Source of the DNA: Gammaproteobacteria bacterium
GTDB taxonomy: Bacteria; Pseudomonadota; Gammaproteobacteria; Eutrophobiales; Eutrophobiaceae
Assembly (NCBI GenBank): GCA_012103475.1
Contig: WLWS01000002.1
Span: 485,234-549,233 of the forward strand
Direction of reading: 5' to 3'
Length of the DNA: 64,000 nucleotides
Shown here: piece after piece, positions 16,141-25,720 of the stretch
How positions within the stretch are numbered: position 1 is the stretch's first letter
Layout: every line of letters starts with the position of its first letter
Notes under the pieces: generated by a model
Database searches by the model: none
What the model saw: the letters and a program-made list of their open reading frames with translations, nothing else
What the model was told of the DNA's origin: nothing
Translations under genes and position numbers: made by a program

Positions 16141-16794
16141 ATGGCCCTGGAAAATACCGAAATACGAGAACATATTATTGAATCTGTCTGTTCGTTTACT
16201 GCACACGGACTTGGTGTGGGCACTTCGGGAAACCTGAGTGCTAGAACGGAACGGGGATTTATTGTGACGCCAACCGGCGTGCCCTACAGCGAACTCGCTC
16301 CGGATTTACTGGTGGAAATGAGTCTTGCTGGCGAGGTAATCGGCAGCAAGCTGAAACCTTCAAGTGAATGGCGCTTTCACTGTGATATATACAAGGAAAG
16401 AGAGGAGGCCGGCGCCATAGTTCATGTGCACTCACCATTCGCCACCGCTCTTGCCTGCAAACGAAAAGATATCCCGGCTTTTCATTATATGGTGGCGATT
16501 GCCGGCGGTGATTCAATTCGCTGCGCTGATTACGCTACTTTTGGCACAGCTGAACTGTCGGAGTATGTTGTTGATGCGATCAAAGACAGGAAAGCCTGCC
16601 TGATGGCCAACCACGGTCAGATAGCCTTTGATAAGAATGTTCATAGTGCTTTTAAAATGGCGCAGGAAGTAGAAGAATTGTCCAAGCAGTATTTTTATAC
16701 TTTGCAGCTGGGCGAAGCTGTTATTCTTGATACTGCTGAAATGGATACTGTGCTGGGGAAATTTAGCACTTACGGGAAACAGGATGGGCAGTGA
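16141..16794 (+). CDS. Class II aldolase, probable 5-methylthioribulose/5-deoxyribulose-1-phosphate aldolase (Ald2-like)
   Basis: A 217-aa zinc-dependent aldolase/epimerase-fold protein. The zinc histidines are in HVHSPF (about 94-99) and ANHGQIAF (about 155), and the phosphate loop is GTSGNLSAR (about 28-36). SSEWRFH carries the usual Glu. It follows mtnA by 16 bases, an arrangement known from the DHAP shunt of Rhodospirillum and pathogenic E. coli, where Ald2 splits the 1-phosphate to dihydroxyacetone phosphate and an aldehyde. The relative MtnB (a dehydratase of the methionine salvage pathway) has the same fold, but mtnC and mtnD are not here, so I prefer the aldolase. L-fuculose-phosphate aldolase is a less likely reading. 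Start ATG 16141 overlaps nothing; a longer form from 16078 would overlap mtnA. Confidence 0.75.
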   Translation: MALENTEIREHIIESVCSFTAHGLGVGTSGNLSARTERGFIVTPTGVPYSELAPDLLVEMSLAGEVIGSKLKPSSEWRFHCDIYKEREEAGAIVHVHSPFATALACKRKDIPAFHYMVAIAGGDSIRCADYATFGTAELSEYVVDAIKDRKACLMANHGQIAFDKNVHSAFKMAQEVEELSKQYFYTLQLGEAVILDTAEMDTVLGKFSTYGKQDGQ

Positions 16795-16817
16795 AGCCTG
16801 AGTAATTAATAGAGATT

Positions 16818-17168
16818 ATGGGCCAATTAACCACACATATATTAGACACCATGCACGGTAAACCGGCTGCCGGTGTTCGGGTTGAGCTTTATTCCCTTGA
16901 TGCTGAGCGCCGACATATCAAAACGGTGGCGACAAACAGTGATGGCCGTTGTGACGCGCCACTGCTGGACAGTGATGAAATCAAGCAGGGAAACTGGGAA
17001 ATAGCTTTTCATATAGGCGAGTATTTCAAGAATGAGAAGATTGATGCTCTTGATACGCCTTTTTTAACAGAAGTGCCGGTTCGTTTCGGTATCGATGATG
17101 TAGATGCTCATTATCACGTGCCCTTATTAGTGTCGCCCTGGAGCTATACTACCTACCGCGGGAGTTAG
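16818..17168 (+). CDS. uraH: 5-hydroxyisourate hydrolase
   Basis: HIU hydrolase, a transthyretin-related protein of 116 aa, normal length. It turns 5-hydroxyisourate, the product of PuuD, into OHCU. Diagnostic features are LTTHILDTMHGKPA at the start (active-site His), TNSDGR in the middle and the C-terminal HYHVPLLVSPWSYTTYRGS, ending in the family signature YRGS. No signal peptide, so cytoplasmic. It is followed after only 5 bases by xdhA. The next enzyme, OHCU decarboxylase, is not recognised in this window; OHCU decays without an enzyme to racemic allantoin. Confidence 0.95.
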   Translation: MGQLTTHILDTMHGKPAAGVRVELYSLDAERRHIKTVATNSDGRCDAPLLDSDEIKQGNWEIAFHIGEYFKNEKIDALDTPFLTEVPVRFGIDDVDAHYHVPLLVSPWSYTTYRGS

Positions 17169-17173
17169 CCTGG

Positions 17174-18664
17174 TTGTCTTCGTTAAATATCATCCGTTTT
17201 TACCTGAATGGGCAATTACACGAAGTTGCCAATGTTGAATCTACGACCACCTTACTCAACTATTTAAGAGAGACTCTTTTGCAAACCGGTAGCAAGGAAG
17301 GCTGCGCAGAGGGGGACTGCGGGGCCTGTACTGTGGTAATCGCCGAGCAGCAGGATGGAAGACTTCGTTTTCGTTCAATAAATTCCTGTATACAGTTTCT
17401 GCCAACGCTGGATGGTAAGGCTCTGTATACCGTAGAAGGTTTGCGTAATAAGGATGGCAGTCTGCATCCTGCGCAGCAGGCCATGGTTGATTGCCATGCC
17501 TCGCAATGTGGTTTTTGCACACCGGGTTTTGTCATGTCGCTTTTTGCTTTGTACAAGTCCGAGAACAGGCCTGACAGGCAGCTTATTGATGATGCTCTGG
17601 CCGGGAATTTGTGCCGTTGTACCGGCTATCGTCCGATTATTGATGCGGCCGGACAGATGTACGAATACGGAAAGGAGCAGACTGCAGAGCAACAGACAGT
17701 AATTAACAGCCCCGGTTCTGTAAAAGCGCTGGAGAAAGAATTAGTCGAACAACTTGAAATGATCAAACCTGCCAAGGACAAGAAACTCGGCAGGCATTTT
17801 TATGCGCCGCTGAGCCTTGATTCGCTGACTAGCTGTTATGCTGAACATCCCGAAGCGACTTTACTGGCAGGTGGTACGGATGTCGGTTTATGGGTGACCA
17901 AACAATATCGTGATTTACCCGAGATTATTTATCTGGGGCAGATCGAAGAACTGAAGCGTATTAATATTGCTGAAGGATTTATTCAGATTGGCGCAAGTGT
18001 CAGTTTGACCGATGCCTTTGAGTGTTTGCTTGAGCATTACCCTGATCTTGATGAAATTGCGCGCCGCTTTGCCTCACCACCCATACGTAATGCCGGCACG
18101 CTGTGTGGCAACGTCGCGAATGGCTCACCGATCGGCGACTCCATGCCGGCCTTACTTTGTCTGGGCACGATTGTGCGCTTGCGCAGTGCAGCAGGGTCGC
18201 GCGATGTCCCGATGCACAAATTCTATCTGGGATATCAACAGAAAGATCTACAGCAAGCCGAGTTTGTGGAAGCTGTCTTGATTCCTCTACCGGAAGAGCA
18301 GCATGTTTTTCGCTCTTACAAAATCTCCAAACGTTTTGATCAGGACATTTCCGCTGTCTGCGCGGCATTCAATCTTGTTCTCAAAGATGGAGTAGTTGAT
18401 GAGATCAGCATTGCCTATGGAGGTATGGCTGCGATCCCGCAACGAGCGCTTCAGTGTGAAAAGAGTTTACTGGGACAGAATTTTGAGTTGGCAATAGTAG
18501 AAAAATCCATGCAAGTTTTAAGTGAGGATTTTACGCCACTCACAGATATGCGTGCTTCTGCAGACTATAGAATTAAGGTTGCTGCTAATCTCTTACTCCG
18601 CTTTTATCACGAGGTAAATGGCGCAGCGAAAAACACAACACATGTACTTCGTTATGTGGGTTAA
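17174..18664 (+). CDS. xdhA: Xanthine dehydrogenase small subunit (2Fe-2S + FAD)
   Basis: A 496-aa subunit carrying the iron-sulfur and FAD domains of xanthine dehydrogenase. The plant-type [2Fe-2S] cluster is at Cys44, Cys49, Cys52 and Cys72; the second cluster is at CGFC (112-115) and CRC (147-149). The FAD domain follows from about residue 205 (LLAGGTDVGLW, then NAGTLCGNVANGSPIGDSMP). Reading begins at TTG 17174, with GGGAG about 9 bases upstream and no useful ATG nearby. It passes electrons from the molybdenum site of XdhB to NAD+. The order uraH-xdhA-xdhB-xdhC-puuD places successive steps of hypoxanthine to urate to OHCU in one transcript. Confidence 0.95.
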   Translation: MSSLNIIRFYLNGQLHEVANVESTTTLLNYLRETLLQTGSKEGCAEGDCGACTVVIAEQQDGRLRFRSINSCIQFLPTLDGKALYTVEGLRNKDGSLHPAQQAMVDCHASQCGFCTPGFVMSLFALYKSENRPDRQLIDDALAGNLCRCTGYRPIIDAAGQMYEYGKEQTAEQQTVINSPGSVKALEKELVEQLEMIKPAKDKKLGRHFYAPLSLDSLTSCYAEHPEATLLAGGTDVGLWVTKQYRDLPEIIYLGQIEELKRINIAEGFIQIGASVSLTDAFECLLEHYPDLDEIARRFASPPIRNAGTLCGNVANGSPIGDSMPALLCLGTIVRLRSAAGSRDVPMHKFYLGYQQKDLQQAEFVEAVLIPLPEEQHVFRSYKISKRFDQDISAVCAAFNLVLKDGVVDEISIAYGGMAAIPQRALQCEKSLLGQNFELAIVEKSMQVLSEDFTPLTDMRASADYRIKVAANLLLRFYHEVNGAAKNTTHVLRYVG

Positions 18665-18667
18665 ATA

Positions 18668-20998
18668 ATGAGCACAGCTAAATCCAAAATCAAAGGTAGT
18701 GTTGGCAGTGAGCACGCTCATGAGAGCGCCCATCTGCATGTCAGTGGCGAAGCCCGCTATGTAGACGATATTCGTGAACCACGCGGCACCCTTTATGTGG
18801 CTATTGGCTGCAGCGAAAAGGCGCATGCCAGAATCAAGACAATGGATCTGACGGCTGTACTCGCTGCACCCGGTGTCGTAGATGTGCTGACGGCAAGTGA
18901 CGTGCCCGGAACCAACAACCATGGACCTGTTGTGGCTGATGATCCTCTGTTTGCCGATGCTCTGGTTGAATATCAGGGGCAATCCATTTTCGCCGTAATC
19001 GCCAGGTCTGTCGGTGCCGCTCGTCGTGCAGCTAGAATGGCAAAAATTGACTACGAGGAACTTGAGCCAATACTGAGCATTGAGGACGCACTTGAAAACG
19101 AGTCTTATGTCATTCCGACTATCAATCTGGATCGTGGCGACAGCTCAGCTGCACTTGCGATTTCAGCTCATCGTCTGCAGGGACAGCTCAGTATGGGCGG
19201 GCAGGATCATTTCTATCTGGAAGGACAGGTGGCATTAGCCCTTCCAAAAGAAGATGGCGACATGCTTATTTATAGTTCAACTCAGCACCCAACCGAAGGA
19301 CAACACCTGGTTGCCCACGCGCTCAATAAACAGTCAAAAGATATAGTGGTTGAATGTCGTCGTATGGGCGGAGGTTTTGGTGGTAAGGAAACTCAACCTG
19401 CTTTGCTTGCCTGCATTGCCGCTGTAGCCGCGCAAAAAACCGGGCATCCGGTGAAATGTCGTCTGGACCGTGATGAGGACATGATAATCACTGGCAAACG
19501 TCATGGTTTTCTAGTGGACTACGATGTGGGTTTTAACGAAACAGGTTTAATTGAGGGAATAGATTTCATGCTCGCATCCAACTGCGGGCGTTCGGCCGAT
19601 CTTTCCGGACCGGTTAATGATCGGGCTGTTTTTCACAGTGATAATTGTTACTTTCTGGAAAATATTCATATCACCTCGCATCGTTGTAAGACCCATACGG
19701 TTTCGAATACGGCTTTCCGTGGTTTCGGCGGGCCGCAGGGAATGATGGCGATCGAATATGTCATCGATGAAATTGCCCGGCACCTGAAAAAAGATCCTCT
19801 CGATATTCGCAAAGTGAATTTTTACGGTATTGATGAGAGAAATGTGACGCCCTACCAGATGACAGTCGAGGACAACATCATCCATCGCCTGGTTGATGAA
19901 CTGGAGACAAAGTCAGAGTACCAAAAGAGACGGGCAGAAATCGCCAGCTATAATAAAACGAGCCCCATATTAAAACGCGGACTTGCTCTGACTCCGGTAA
20001 AGTTTGGTATTTCATTTACTGCAACCTTCTTTAATCAGGCCGGCGCTTTGATTAATGTATACCGTGACGGCAGTGTCATTTTGAATCATGGCGGTACGGA
20101 AATGGGGCAGGGTTTATATACCAAAGTTGCTCAGGTGGTTGCCGAAGAGTTTCAGCTGGATATAGGGCAGATTAAATGTAGCGCCACAGATACCAGTAAG
20201 GTGCCGAATACTTCCGCAACTGCGGCCTCTTCAGGTAGCGATTTGAATGGCATGGCAGCGAAAGTAGCCGCAAAAACTATTAAAGACAGGCTGGTCAATT
20301 TCGTCAGTGGTGAATATGGAGTCCCTGTAGAAAGTGTCATTTTTCAAAACGGTGAAGTGCATATTGGCAGCGATAAGAAAATGTCCTTTGCCGAGTTGAC
20401 CGAACGTGCCTATATGGCGCGAATTTCGCTTTCCTCAAGCGGGTACTACCGGACACCTAAAATTAAATACGATCCCGCCAGTCTCAGTGGTCGCCCGTTT
20501 TTTTATTTTTCCTATGGTGCGGCTGTATCCGAAGTAGTGATTGATACTTTGACCGGAGAGCACAAAGTTTTGCGTGTTGATATTCTGCATGATGTCGGCG
20601 CATCACTTAATCCCGCTATCGATATGGGACAGGTAGAAGGCGGCTTCATTCAGGGCATGGGCTGGCTCACTAGTGAGGAGCTGGTCTGGAATGAAAGTGG
20701 CCGTCTGACGACTCATGCGCCTTCCACCTATAAAATACCGGTCTGTAGTGATCTACCGCAGGATTTCAATGTCGAGTTAGTCGACTGGAGTGAAAACCGC
20801 GAAGAAACTGTCTATCGTTCCAAGGCTGTCGGTGAACCACCATTCATGCTTGGAATTTCAGTCTTTCATGCAATAAAAGATGCAGTGGAAAGCTGTGGCG
20901 ACTACAAAAGCAGCTCCAGAATAAATGCACCGGCAACAGCTGAAGAAGTGTTGAACGCCATTTCCAGAGTCAATGAGGCCGTCAAATCCGGTGCATGA
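18668..20998 (+). CDS. xdhB: Xanthine dehydrogenase large subunit (molybdenum cofactor)
   Basis: A 776-aa molybdopterin-binding subunit; it oxidises hypoxanthine to xanthine and xanthine to urate. Motifs: GEARYVDDI at the start (aldehyde oxidase/xanthine dehydrogenase N-terminal domain), GGQDHFYLEGQ (about 177-187), MGGGFGGKE, AFRGFGGPQG, GTEMGQGL and near the end the GEPPFMLG loop with the catalytic glutamate. Length is normal for bacterial XdhB. Only 3 bases separate it from xdhA, and its 3' end overlaps xdhC. Confidence 0.95.
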   Translation: MSTAKSKIKGSVGSEHAHESAHLHVSGEARYVDDIREPRGTLYVAIGCSEKAHARIKTMDLTAVLAAPGVVDVLTASDVPGTNNHGPVVADDPLFADALVEYQGQSIFAVIARSVGAARRAARMAKIDYEELEPILSIEDALENESYVIPTINLDRGDSSAALAISAHRLQGQLSMGGQDHFYLEGQVALALPKEDGDMLIYSSTQHPTEGQHLVAHALNKQSKDIVVECRRMGGGFGGKETQPALLACIAAVAAQKTGHPVKCRLDRDEDMIITGKRHGFLVDYDVGFNETGLIEGIDFMLASNCGRSADLSGPVNDRAVFHSDNCYFLENIHITSHRCKTHTVSNTAFRGFGGPQGMMAIEYVIDEIARHLKKDPLDIRKVNFYGIDERNVTPYQMTVEDNIIHRLVDELETKSEYQKRRAEIASYNKTSPILKRGLALTPVKFGISFTATFFNQAGALINVYRDGSVILNHGGTEMGQGLYTKVAQVVAEEFQLDIGQIKCSATDTSKVPNTSATAASSGSDLNGMAAKVAAKTIKDRLVNFVSGEYGVPVESVIFQNGEVHIGSDKKMSFAELTERAYMARISLSSSGYYRTPKIKYDPASLSGRPFFYFSYGAAVSEVVIDTLTGEHKVLRVDILHDVGASLNPAIDMGQVEGGFIQGMGWLTSEELVWNESGRLTTHAPSTYKIPVCSDLPQDFNVELVDWSENREETVYRSKAVGEPPFMLGISVFHAIKDAVESCGDYKSSSRINAPATAEEVLNAISRVNEAVKSGA

Positions 20999-22121
20999 CT
21001 TAATAAATAAATATGAATTAGCTGCAGCATCTGACAAGCCTTGTGTTTTGATCACTGTTGCTCATACTGCGGCTTCTGCACCACGTGAGGCCGGCGCGAG
21101 AATGCTTGTCTCACCAGATAAGGTAATTGGCAGTATTGGCGGCGGTAACCTCGAATACAGGGCGATTGAAAAAGCCCGTCAATATTTAAGTGCTTCACCA
21201 CCTACAGATCTGCATCAGTTTGCTGAATTGTATGCGCTAGGTCCAATGCTGGAACAGTGCTGTGGGGGAGTAGTGTTTTTGCATTATCAGCTCATTCAAA
21301 CTGTACAGGCAGACTGGCTGGCATGGCTTCGAGACAAACTGAAAGACAGGCAGCCGGTTGTCATCGTGACTCAGACAGGTGACGAAGAAGCAGTACTTGA
21401 TAATCAGAAATTACTGGTCACAGAAAAGGAAACATTCGGAAGTATTGGCGAGTCAGACGAAAGCGCGACAATACAGGCTCGAAATCTGCTTAGAGAGCAG
21501 CAGGACAGTTCTTTCATTCAGTTACGCTCACTTAAAAAATCGAAAGGTGTATTACCGGATATCAGCTCGGCCCTGCTTTATGAGGTGATATTGTCCAGTG
21601 ATTTTCATGTCGCGCTTTATGGAGCCGGTCACGTAGGCAAAGCACTTGTAAACATACTTGGCGAGGTGTCAGGTTGTCAGATTAGCTGGATTGATTCGCG
21701 CGAGCAGATGTTTCCAGAATCTTTGCCAGCCAATGTCACATCGATAGAGACGAGTAAGGTGCTTGAGACTGTCGAAAGCATGCCGGTAAATACGTATTAT
21801 CTGGTTATGACTCATGATCATGCTCTGGATCGAAATCTGTGTGAGATAATTCTGAAACGTGATGATAAGCGTTATCTGGGATTAATTGGGTCGAAGACCA
21901 AACTCAAACGTTTTCAAAAACATTTTATAAAAAATGGTTTTAGTGAAAATGACTTATCGAAACTGACCTGCCCGATCGGTATAGATGGAATCAGATCGAA
22001 AGAACCCGCGGCAATTGCTGTTTCCGTTAGCGCTCAGCTATTACAGCTTTATGAAGCCTTATCCTCGATAGAGGAAAACACTTCTGATATCGAACACAAG
22101 CTTGTGTCGATTAGTTTATAA
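20973..22121 (+). CDS. xdhC: Xanthine dehydrogenase accessory protein XdhC
   Basis: XdhC binds molybdenum cofactor and inserts the sulfurated form into XdhB. The 382-aa sequence has the N-terminal XdhC/CoxI domain (TVAHTAASAPREAGARMLV, GSIGGGNLEYRAIEKA, LGPMLEQCCGGVV) and a C-terminal Rossmann domain (HVALYGAGHVGKALVNIL, MTHDHALDRNLCEIIL, YLGLIGSKTK, CPIGIDGIRSKEPAAIAVSV). ATG 20973 overlaps xdhB by 26 bases; GTG 20991 would give an 8-base overlap and a shorter N-terminus, and either is possible. It sits directly between xdhB and puuD. Confidence 0.92.
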   Translation: MRPSNPVHDLINKYELAAASDKPCVLITVAHTAASAPREAGARMLVSPDKVIGSIGGGNLEYRAIEKARQYLSASPPTDLHQFAELYALGPMLEQCCGGVVFLHYQLIQTVQADWLAWLRDKLKDRQPVVIVTQTGDEEAVLDNQKLLVTEKETFGSIGESDESATIQARNLLREQQDSSFIQLRSLKKSKGVLPDISSALLYEVILSSDFHVALYGAGHVGKALVNILGEVSGCQISWIDSREQMFPESLPANVTSIETSKVLETVESMPVNTYYLVMTHDHALDRNLCEIILKRDDKRYLGLIGSKTKLKRFQKHFIKNGFSENDLSKLTCPIGIDGIRSKEPAAIAVSVSAQLLQLYEALSSIEENTSDIEHKLVSISL

Positions 22122-22147
22122 GAGAGCGGAAAAGACAGGAATAGCAA

Positions 22148-23368
22148 ATGGAAGCTTATATCATCGAGTGGTTGAACATGTTGTTACGTTGGGCGCACCT
22201 GATTGTAGGTATCGCCTGGATTGGTTTCTCCTTTTACTTTGTCTGGCTTGATACCAACCTGAATCGGCCACCCCAACATCCGGAAGATGAAGGTGTTGCG
22301 GGTGATCTGTGGTCTGTCCACGGTGGTGGTTTTTATCATGCGCAAAAATACCAGCTCGCACCGGATAAAATTCCGGAACCCCTGCACTGGTTTAAATGGG
22401 AAGCTTATACCACTTTTCTGACCGGTTTTGCGCTGTTGGTCGTACTTTATTATTTTAACGCCGATGTCTATCTGGTTGATAAAAGTGTCGCCGATCTTTC
22501 ATCAGTGCAAGCCATTCTTATCAGTCTTTTCATATTAGTTCTTGGTTGGGTGATATATGACCTACTGTGTAAATCCAGATTAGATGATCGCGGTATCGCC
22601 ATCGTTGGCTTCCTCTTTCTGCTCGTTGTGATTTATGCTGTCTTTCACCTATTCGGTGGACGCGGCGCTTATACTCAGATTGGCACCATGCTAGGCACTA
22701 CCATGGTGGCAAATGTATTTTTCGTTATCATTCCGGGGCAGAAAGAACTGGTTGCAGCGAAACTGCGCGGAGAAGAACCCGATCCGGTTTACGGACTACG
22801 CGGTAAACAACGATCGGTACACAACAACTATATTACCTTGCCGGTACTGTTCGTCATGCTCAGTAATCACTATCCCATGTTATACGGGCATGAATATAAC
22901 TGGTTGCTGTTAATTGTCATATTCATCGCTGGTGCGCTGATTCGTCACTTTTTTAATCTGCGCAATCAGGGCAGGCTGGTACCAATGCTTCCGGTTATTG
23001 CAGTCATTATATTGATGGCAACAGCCTGGTTTATCGCTCCTGATTCTGTCAAAGGAAAATCACAATCGGGATCATTAACTGAGACTCAGGCATCCCTGGT
23101 TAATGTTTCCTTTCCCGAAGTTACAAACATAATTGAAGAGCGCTGTGTGATTTGTCATTCAGCAACGCCAAATCATCCGACAGCTCCGGTAGCACCCAAT
23201 GGCGTCATGTTCGATACGGCTGAGCAGATAGCTCAATGGGCTGACAGAATTTACGAACGAACGGTGGTTACCAGAACCATGCCTCTGGCCAACCTCACCA
23301 CCATTAGCGATGAGGAGCGGGAGAAAATTGCTGGCTGGTATGAAACAGGAGCAAAAACCAGTTTATGA
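22148..23368 (+). CDS. puuD: Membrane urate oxidase PuuD with C-terminal cytochrome c
   Basis: PuuD oxidises urate to 5-hydroxyisourate and passes electrons to its own cytochrome c domain rather than to oxygen directly. The 406-aa protein has an N-terminal membrane domain with about eight hydrophobic segments (first at LLRWAHLIVGIAWIGFSFYF) and conserved GGGFYHAQKY and QRSVHNNYITLPVLF. The C-terminal haem motif is CVICH at 333-337, with Met378 in RTMPL as the likely sixth ligand. The last four bases of the gene overlap the next one (ATGA). It lies between xdhC and the alkaline phosphatase and completes the hypoxanthine to HIU part. Confidence 0.93.
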   Translation: MEAYIIEWLNMLLRWAHLIVGIAWIGFSFYFVWLDTNLNRPPQHPEDEGVAGDLWSVHGGGFYHAQKYQLAPDKIPEPLHWFKWEAYTTFLTGFALLVVLYYFNADVYLVDKSVADLSSVQAILISLFILVLGWVIYDLLCKSRLDDRGIAIVGFLFLLVVIYAVFHLFGGRGAYTQIGTMLGTTMVANVFFVIIPGQKELVAAKLRGEEPDPVYGLRGKQRSVHNNYITLPVLFVMLSNHYPMLYGHEYNWLLLIVIFIAGALIRHFFNLRNQGRLVPMLPVIAVIILMATAWFIAPDSVKGKSQSGSLTETQASLVNVSFPEVTNIIEERCVICHSATPNHPTAPVAPNGVMFDTAEQIAQWADRIYERTVVTRTMPLANLTTISDEEREKIAGWYETGAKTSL

Positions 23369-24900
23369 AAGTTAAATTAATAATAATTGCAGTATTGTGT
23401 TTTGCCTTCGCCGTTCATGCTGATACCGAAACTCCGCAAAGCTGGCGCGCAGACGGAGAGCGCGCATTGGAGCAGGTCCTGGCGAGAAAGCCGAATACCC
23501 AGCTTACCCGCAATGTTATTTTGTTTGTTGGTGATGGTATGGGTATTTCTACTATTACCGCTGCGCGCATCCTGGCCGGTCAGAAACAGGGTGGTACTGG
23601 CGAGGAACATCGTTTGTCATTTGAAAAGCTCGCTTACACGGCTTTAGCAAAAACCTATAACACTAATCAACAAACACCGGATTCGGCGGGCACGATGACC
23701 GCGATGATGACCGGTGTGAAAACAAAGGCCGGATTCATATCCGTTAATCAAAACGCGACGCGACGAAACTGTACATCGCAAACCGGTAACGAATTACAGA
23801 CTTTTCTGGAAGAACTGGAAGACAGAAATTACGCAACCGGAATCATTTCAACGGCACGCATCACTCACGCTACACCAGCGGCAACCTATGCTCATAGCGT
23901 AGAGCGGGAATGGGAAGGTGATAATGATATGCCGCTTTCGGCAATCAAGCAGGGTTGTCGGGATATCGCATCGCAATTATTGTCTTTTTCACATGGAGAT
24001 GGTGTTGATGTTGTGATGGGAGGAGGCCGTCGATACTTTCTGCCTGACGATGTCGCCGACCCGGAATATCCAAAGAAAAAAGGCTATCGTAAGGATGGTC
24101 GCGATCTGACGCGTGAGTGGGAAAGACAATACCGTAGAGACAAGTTTGTCTGGAACAAAGAACAGTTCGATAACATCGATCTTGAAAAAGTATCACGTCT
24201 GTTTGCCTTATTTGAACCTTCGCATATGCAATTTGAAGCAGACAGACAAAATGATGGTGCGGGCGAGCCTTCTCTGGCTGAGATGACTTCCAAGGCGATT
24301 GATATTCTGAAGCAGAATGAAAAAGGCTATTTTTTAATGGTTGAAGGCGGACGCATCGATCATGCCCATCATTATGGTAACGCCCATCGTGCTTTACACG
24401 ATACCGTGGCTTTTGATGAGGCTGTTGCCATAGCTATAGAAAAAATAGACTTTGAAAATACACTGTTAATAGTCACGGCGGATCATAGTCACGTGTTTAC
24501 CATGGGCGGCTATCCGGTCCGAGGTAATCCGATTCTGGGTAAAGTGATCGAGAACAACAATGCCGGAGAATCAAAAGGCACCGAAGCCCTGGCAATTGAC
24601 GGCAAGCCTTATACGACACTGGGTTACTACAATGGCGATGGTCACGCTGTAATGGATGATATCGGAAAACGTGAAAAAGCGACTGGTGCTGGCGAGCCAG
24701 GACGTGCTGATATTTCGAAAATCGATACGGAGTCCAGTAATTATTATCAGGAGTCATTGATCCCTTTAATTGACGAGACGCATGGTGGTGAAGATGTGGC
24801 TATTTTTGCAGACGGTCCCTGGGCGCATTTATTCAGAGGCGTTCAGGAACAGAATTATATTTATTATGTGATGCGTCACGCGCTTAAATTAAGAAAATAA
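23365..24900 (+). CDS. phoA: Alkaline phosphatase, PhoA family, exported
   Basis: A 511-aa periplasmic alkaline phosphatase. A Sec signal (LIIIAVLCFAFAVHA) is followed by NVILFVGDGMGISTITAARI, the catalytic serine in PDSAGTMTAMMTG, TPAATYAHS, GGGRRYFLP, VEGGRIDHAHHYGNAH and TADHSHVFT. All are standard zinc/magnesium ligand regions. It overlaps puuD by 4 bases (ATGA), so translation is probably coupled and it belongs to the purine operon rather than to a separate phosphate regulon. A likely role is to free nucleosides from nucleotides. The sequence IRYFL-type loops look more like invertebrate/bacterial PhoA than PhoX. Confidence 0.92.
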   Translation: MKVKLIIIAVLCFAFAVHADTETPQSWRADGERALEQVLARKPNTQLTRNVILFVGDGMGISTITAARILAGQKQGGTGEEHRLSFEKLAYTALAKTYNTNQQTPDSAGTMTAMMTGVKTKAGFISVNQNATRRNCTSQTGNELQTFLEELEDRNYATGIISTARITHATPAATYAHSVEREWEGDNDMPLSAIKQGCRDIASQLLSFSHGDGVDVVMGGGRRYFLPDDVADPEYPKKKGYRKDGRDLTREWERQYRRDKFVWNKEQFDNIDLEKVSRLFALFEPSHMQFEADRQNDGAGEPSLAEMTSKAIDILKQNEKGYFLMVEGGRIDHAHHYGNAHRALHDTVAFDEAVAIAIEKIDFENTLLIVTADHSHVFTMGGYPVRGNPILGKVIENNNAGESKGTEALAIDGKPYTTLGYYNGDGHAVMDDIGKREKATGAGEPGRADISKIDTESSNYYQESLIPLIDETHGGEDVAIFADGPWAHLFRGVQEQNYIYYVMRHALKLRK

Positions 24901-24921
24901 TTACTGAGAAAAATAAATTAA

Positions 24922-25701
24922 ATGATACCCGCTACAAACGCTTTACTCGATTTTTCAAATAGAACTGTCATTGTGACAGGTGCCAGTCAGGGTATCGGTG
25001 CCGGTATCGCCAGACGTTTTGCTGAAGCCGGTGCAAATGTGGTAGTGCATTATCGGAGCAGTCACCAGGGAGCTGAAGCTGTTGTTCAGAAAATTACTGA
25101 CAGTGGTGGTAAAGCTGACGCTATAAAGGCGGATCTAACTTCTGAAAAAGCCTGTGCCTCTCTGATACAAGAGACACTCGATAAATTTTCCAGTCTGGAT
25201 GTGCTGATAAACAACGCCGGTATTTTTCCAAATAAGTCCCTGCTCGAAATGACTCTGGAAGACTGGCAGCAGATGTATTCAGCTAATGTAGAAACTGCCA
25301 TGTTGTGTACCCGTTTTGCGGCAAAGCACATGAAGGGTGCTAACGGTGGGGCGATTGTAAATATCGGCTCAACCTCGGCCTCAAACCCCGGCAGTGATCA
25401 CAGTCATTACAACAGCGCGAAAGCAGCGGTGCTGATGTTGACACGTTCAGCGGCGCAGGAACTTGGCGAGCATAATATCCGTGTTAATAGTGTCTCTCCC
25501 GGTCTGGTAGCCAGACCCGGAATTGAAGAGCAGTGGCCGGAAGGGGTTGCGCGCTGGCAAAAGCAGGCGCCATTAGGTCGAATGGGCACACCAGAGGATG
25601 TTGCCGACGCCTGTTTATTTCTCGCCTCACCGGCGGCGCGCTGGATTAGTGGTCAGGATCTGGTACTGGATGGCGGCATGCTAAGTGCCATGATTTACTG
25701 A
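24922..25701 (+). CDS. SDR-family oxidoreductase
   Basis: Classical short-chain dehydrogenase of 259 aa. The cofactor site is TGASQGIGAG (about 19-28), followed by NNAG, the catalytic Ser in IGSTSASNPG and the YNSAK pair (Tyr/Lys). The end has LDGGM as usual. The Arg and Ser after the first beta strand (HYRSS) suggest NADP(H). Substrate is not evident. Position between the phosphatase and adenosine deaminase means it could process an aldehyde released by the DHAP shunt or a sugar, but this is a guess. Confidence 0.85.
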   Translation: MIPATNALLDFSNRTVIVTGASQGIGAGIARRFAEAGANVVVHYRSSHQGAEAVVQKITDSGGKADAIKADLTSEKACASLIQETLDKFSSLDVLINNAGIFPNKSLLEMTLEDWQQMYSANVETAMLCTRFAAKHMKGANGGAIVNIGSTSASNPGSDHSHYNSAKAAVLMLTRSAAQELGEHNIRVNSVSPGLVARPGIEEQWPEGVARWQKQAPLGRMGTPEDVADACLFLASPAARWISGQDLVLDGGMLSAMIY

Positions 25702-25720
25702 TGATAATGTTTCATCATAA

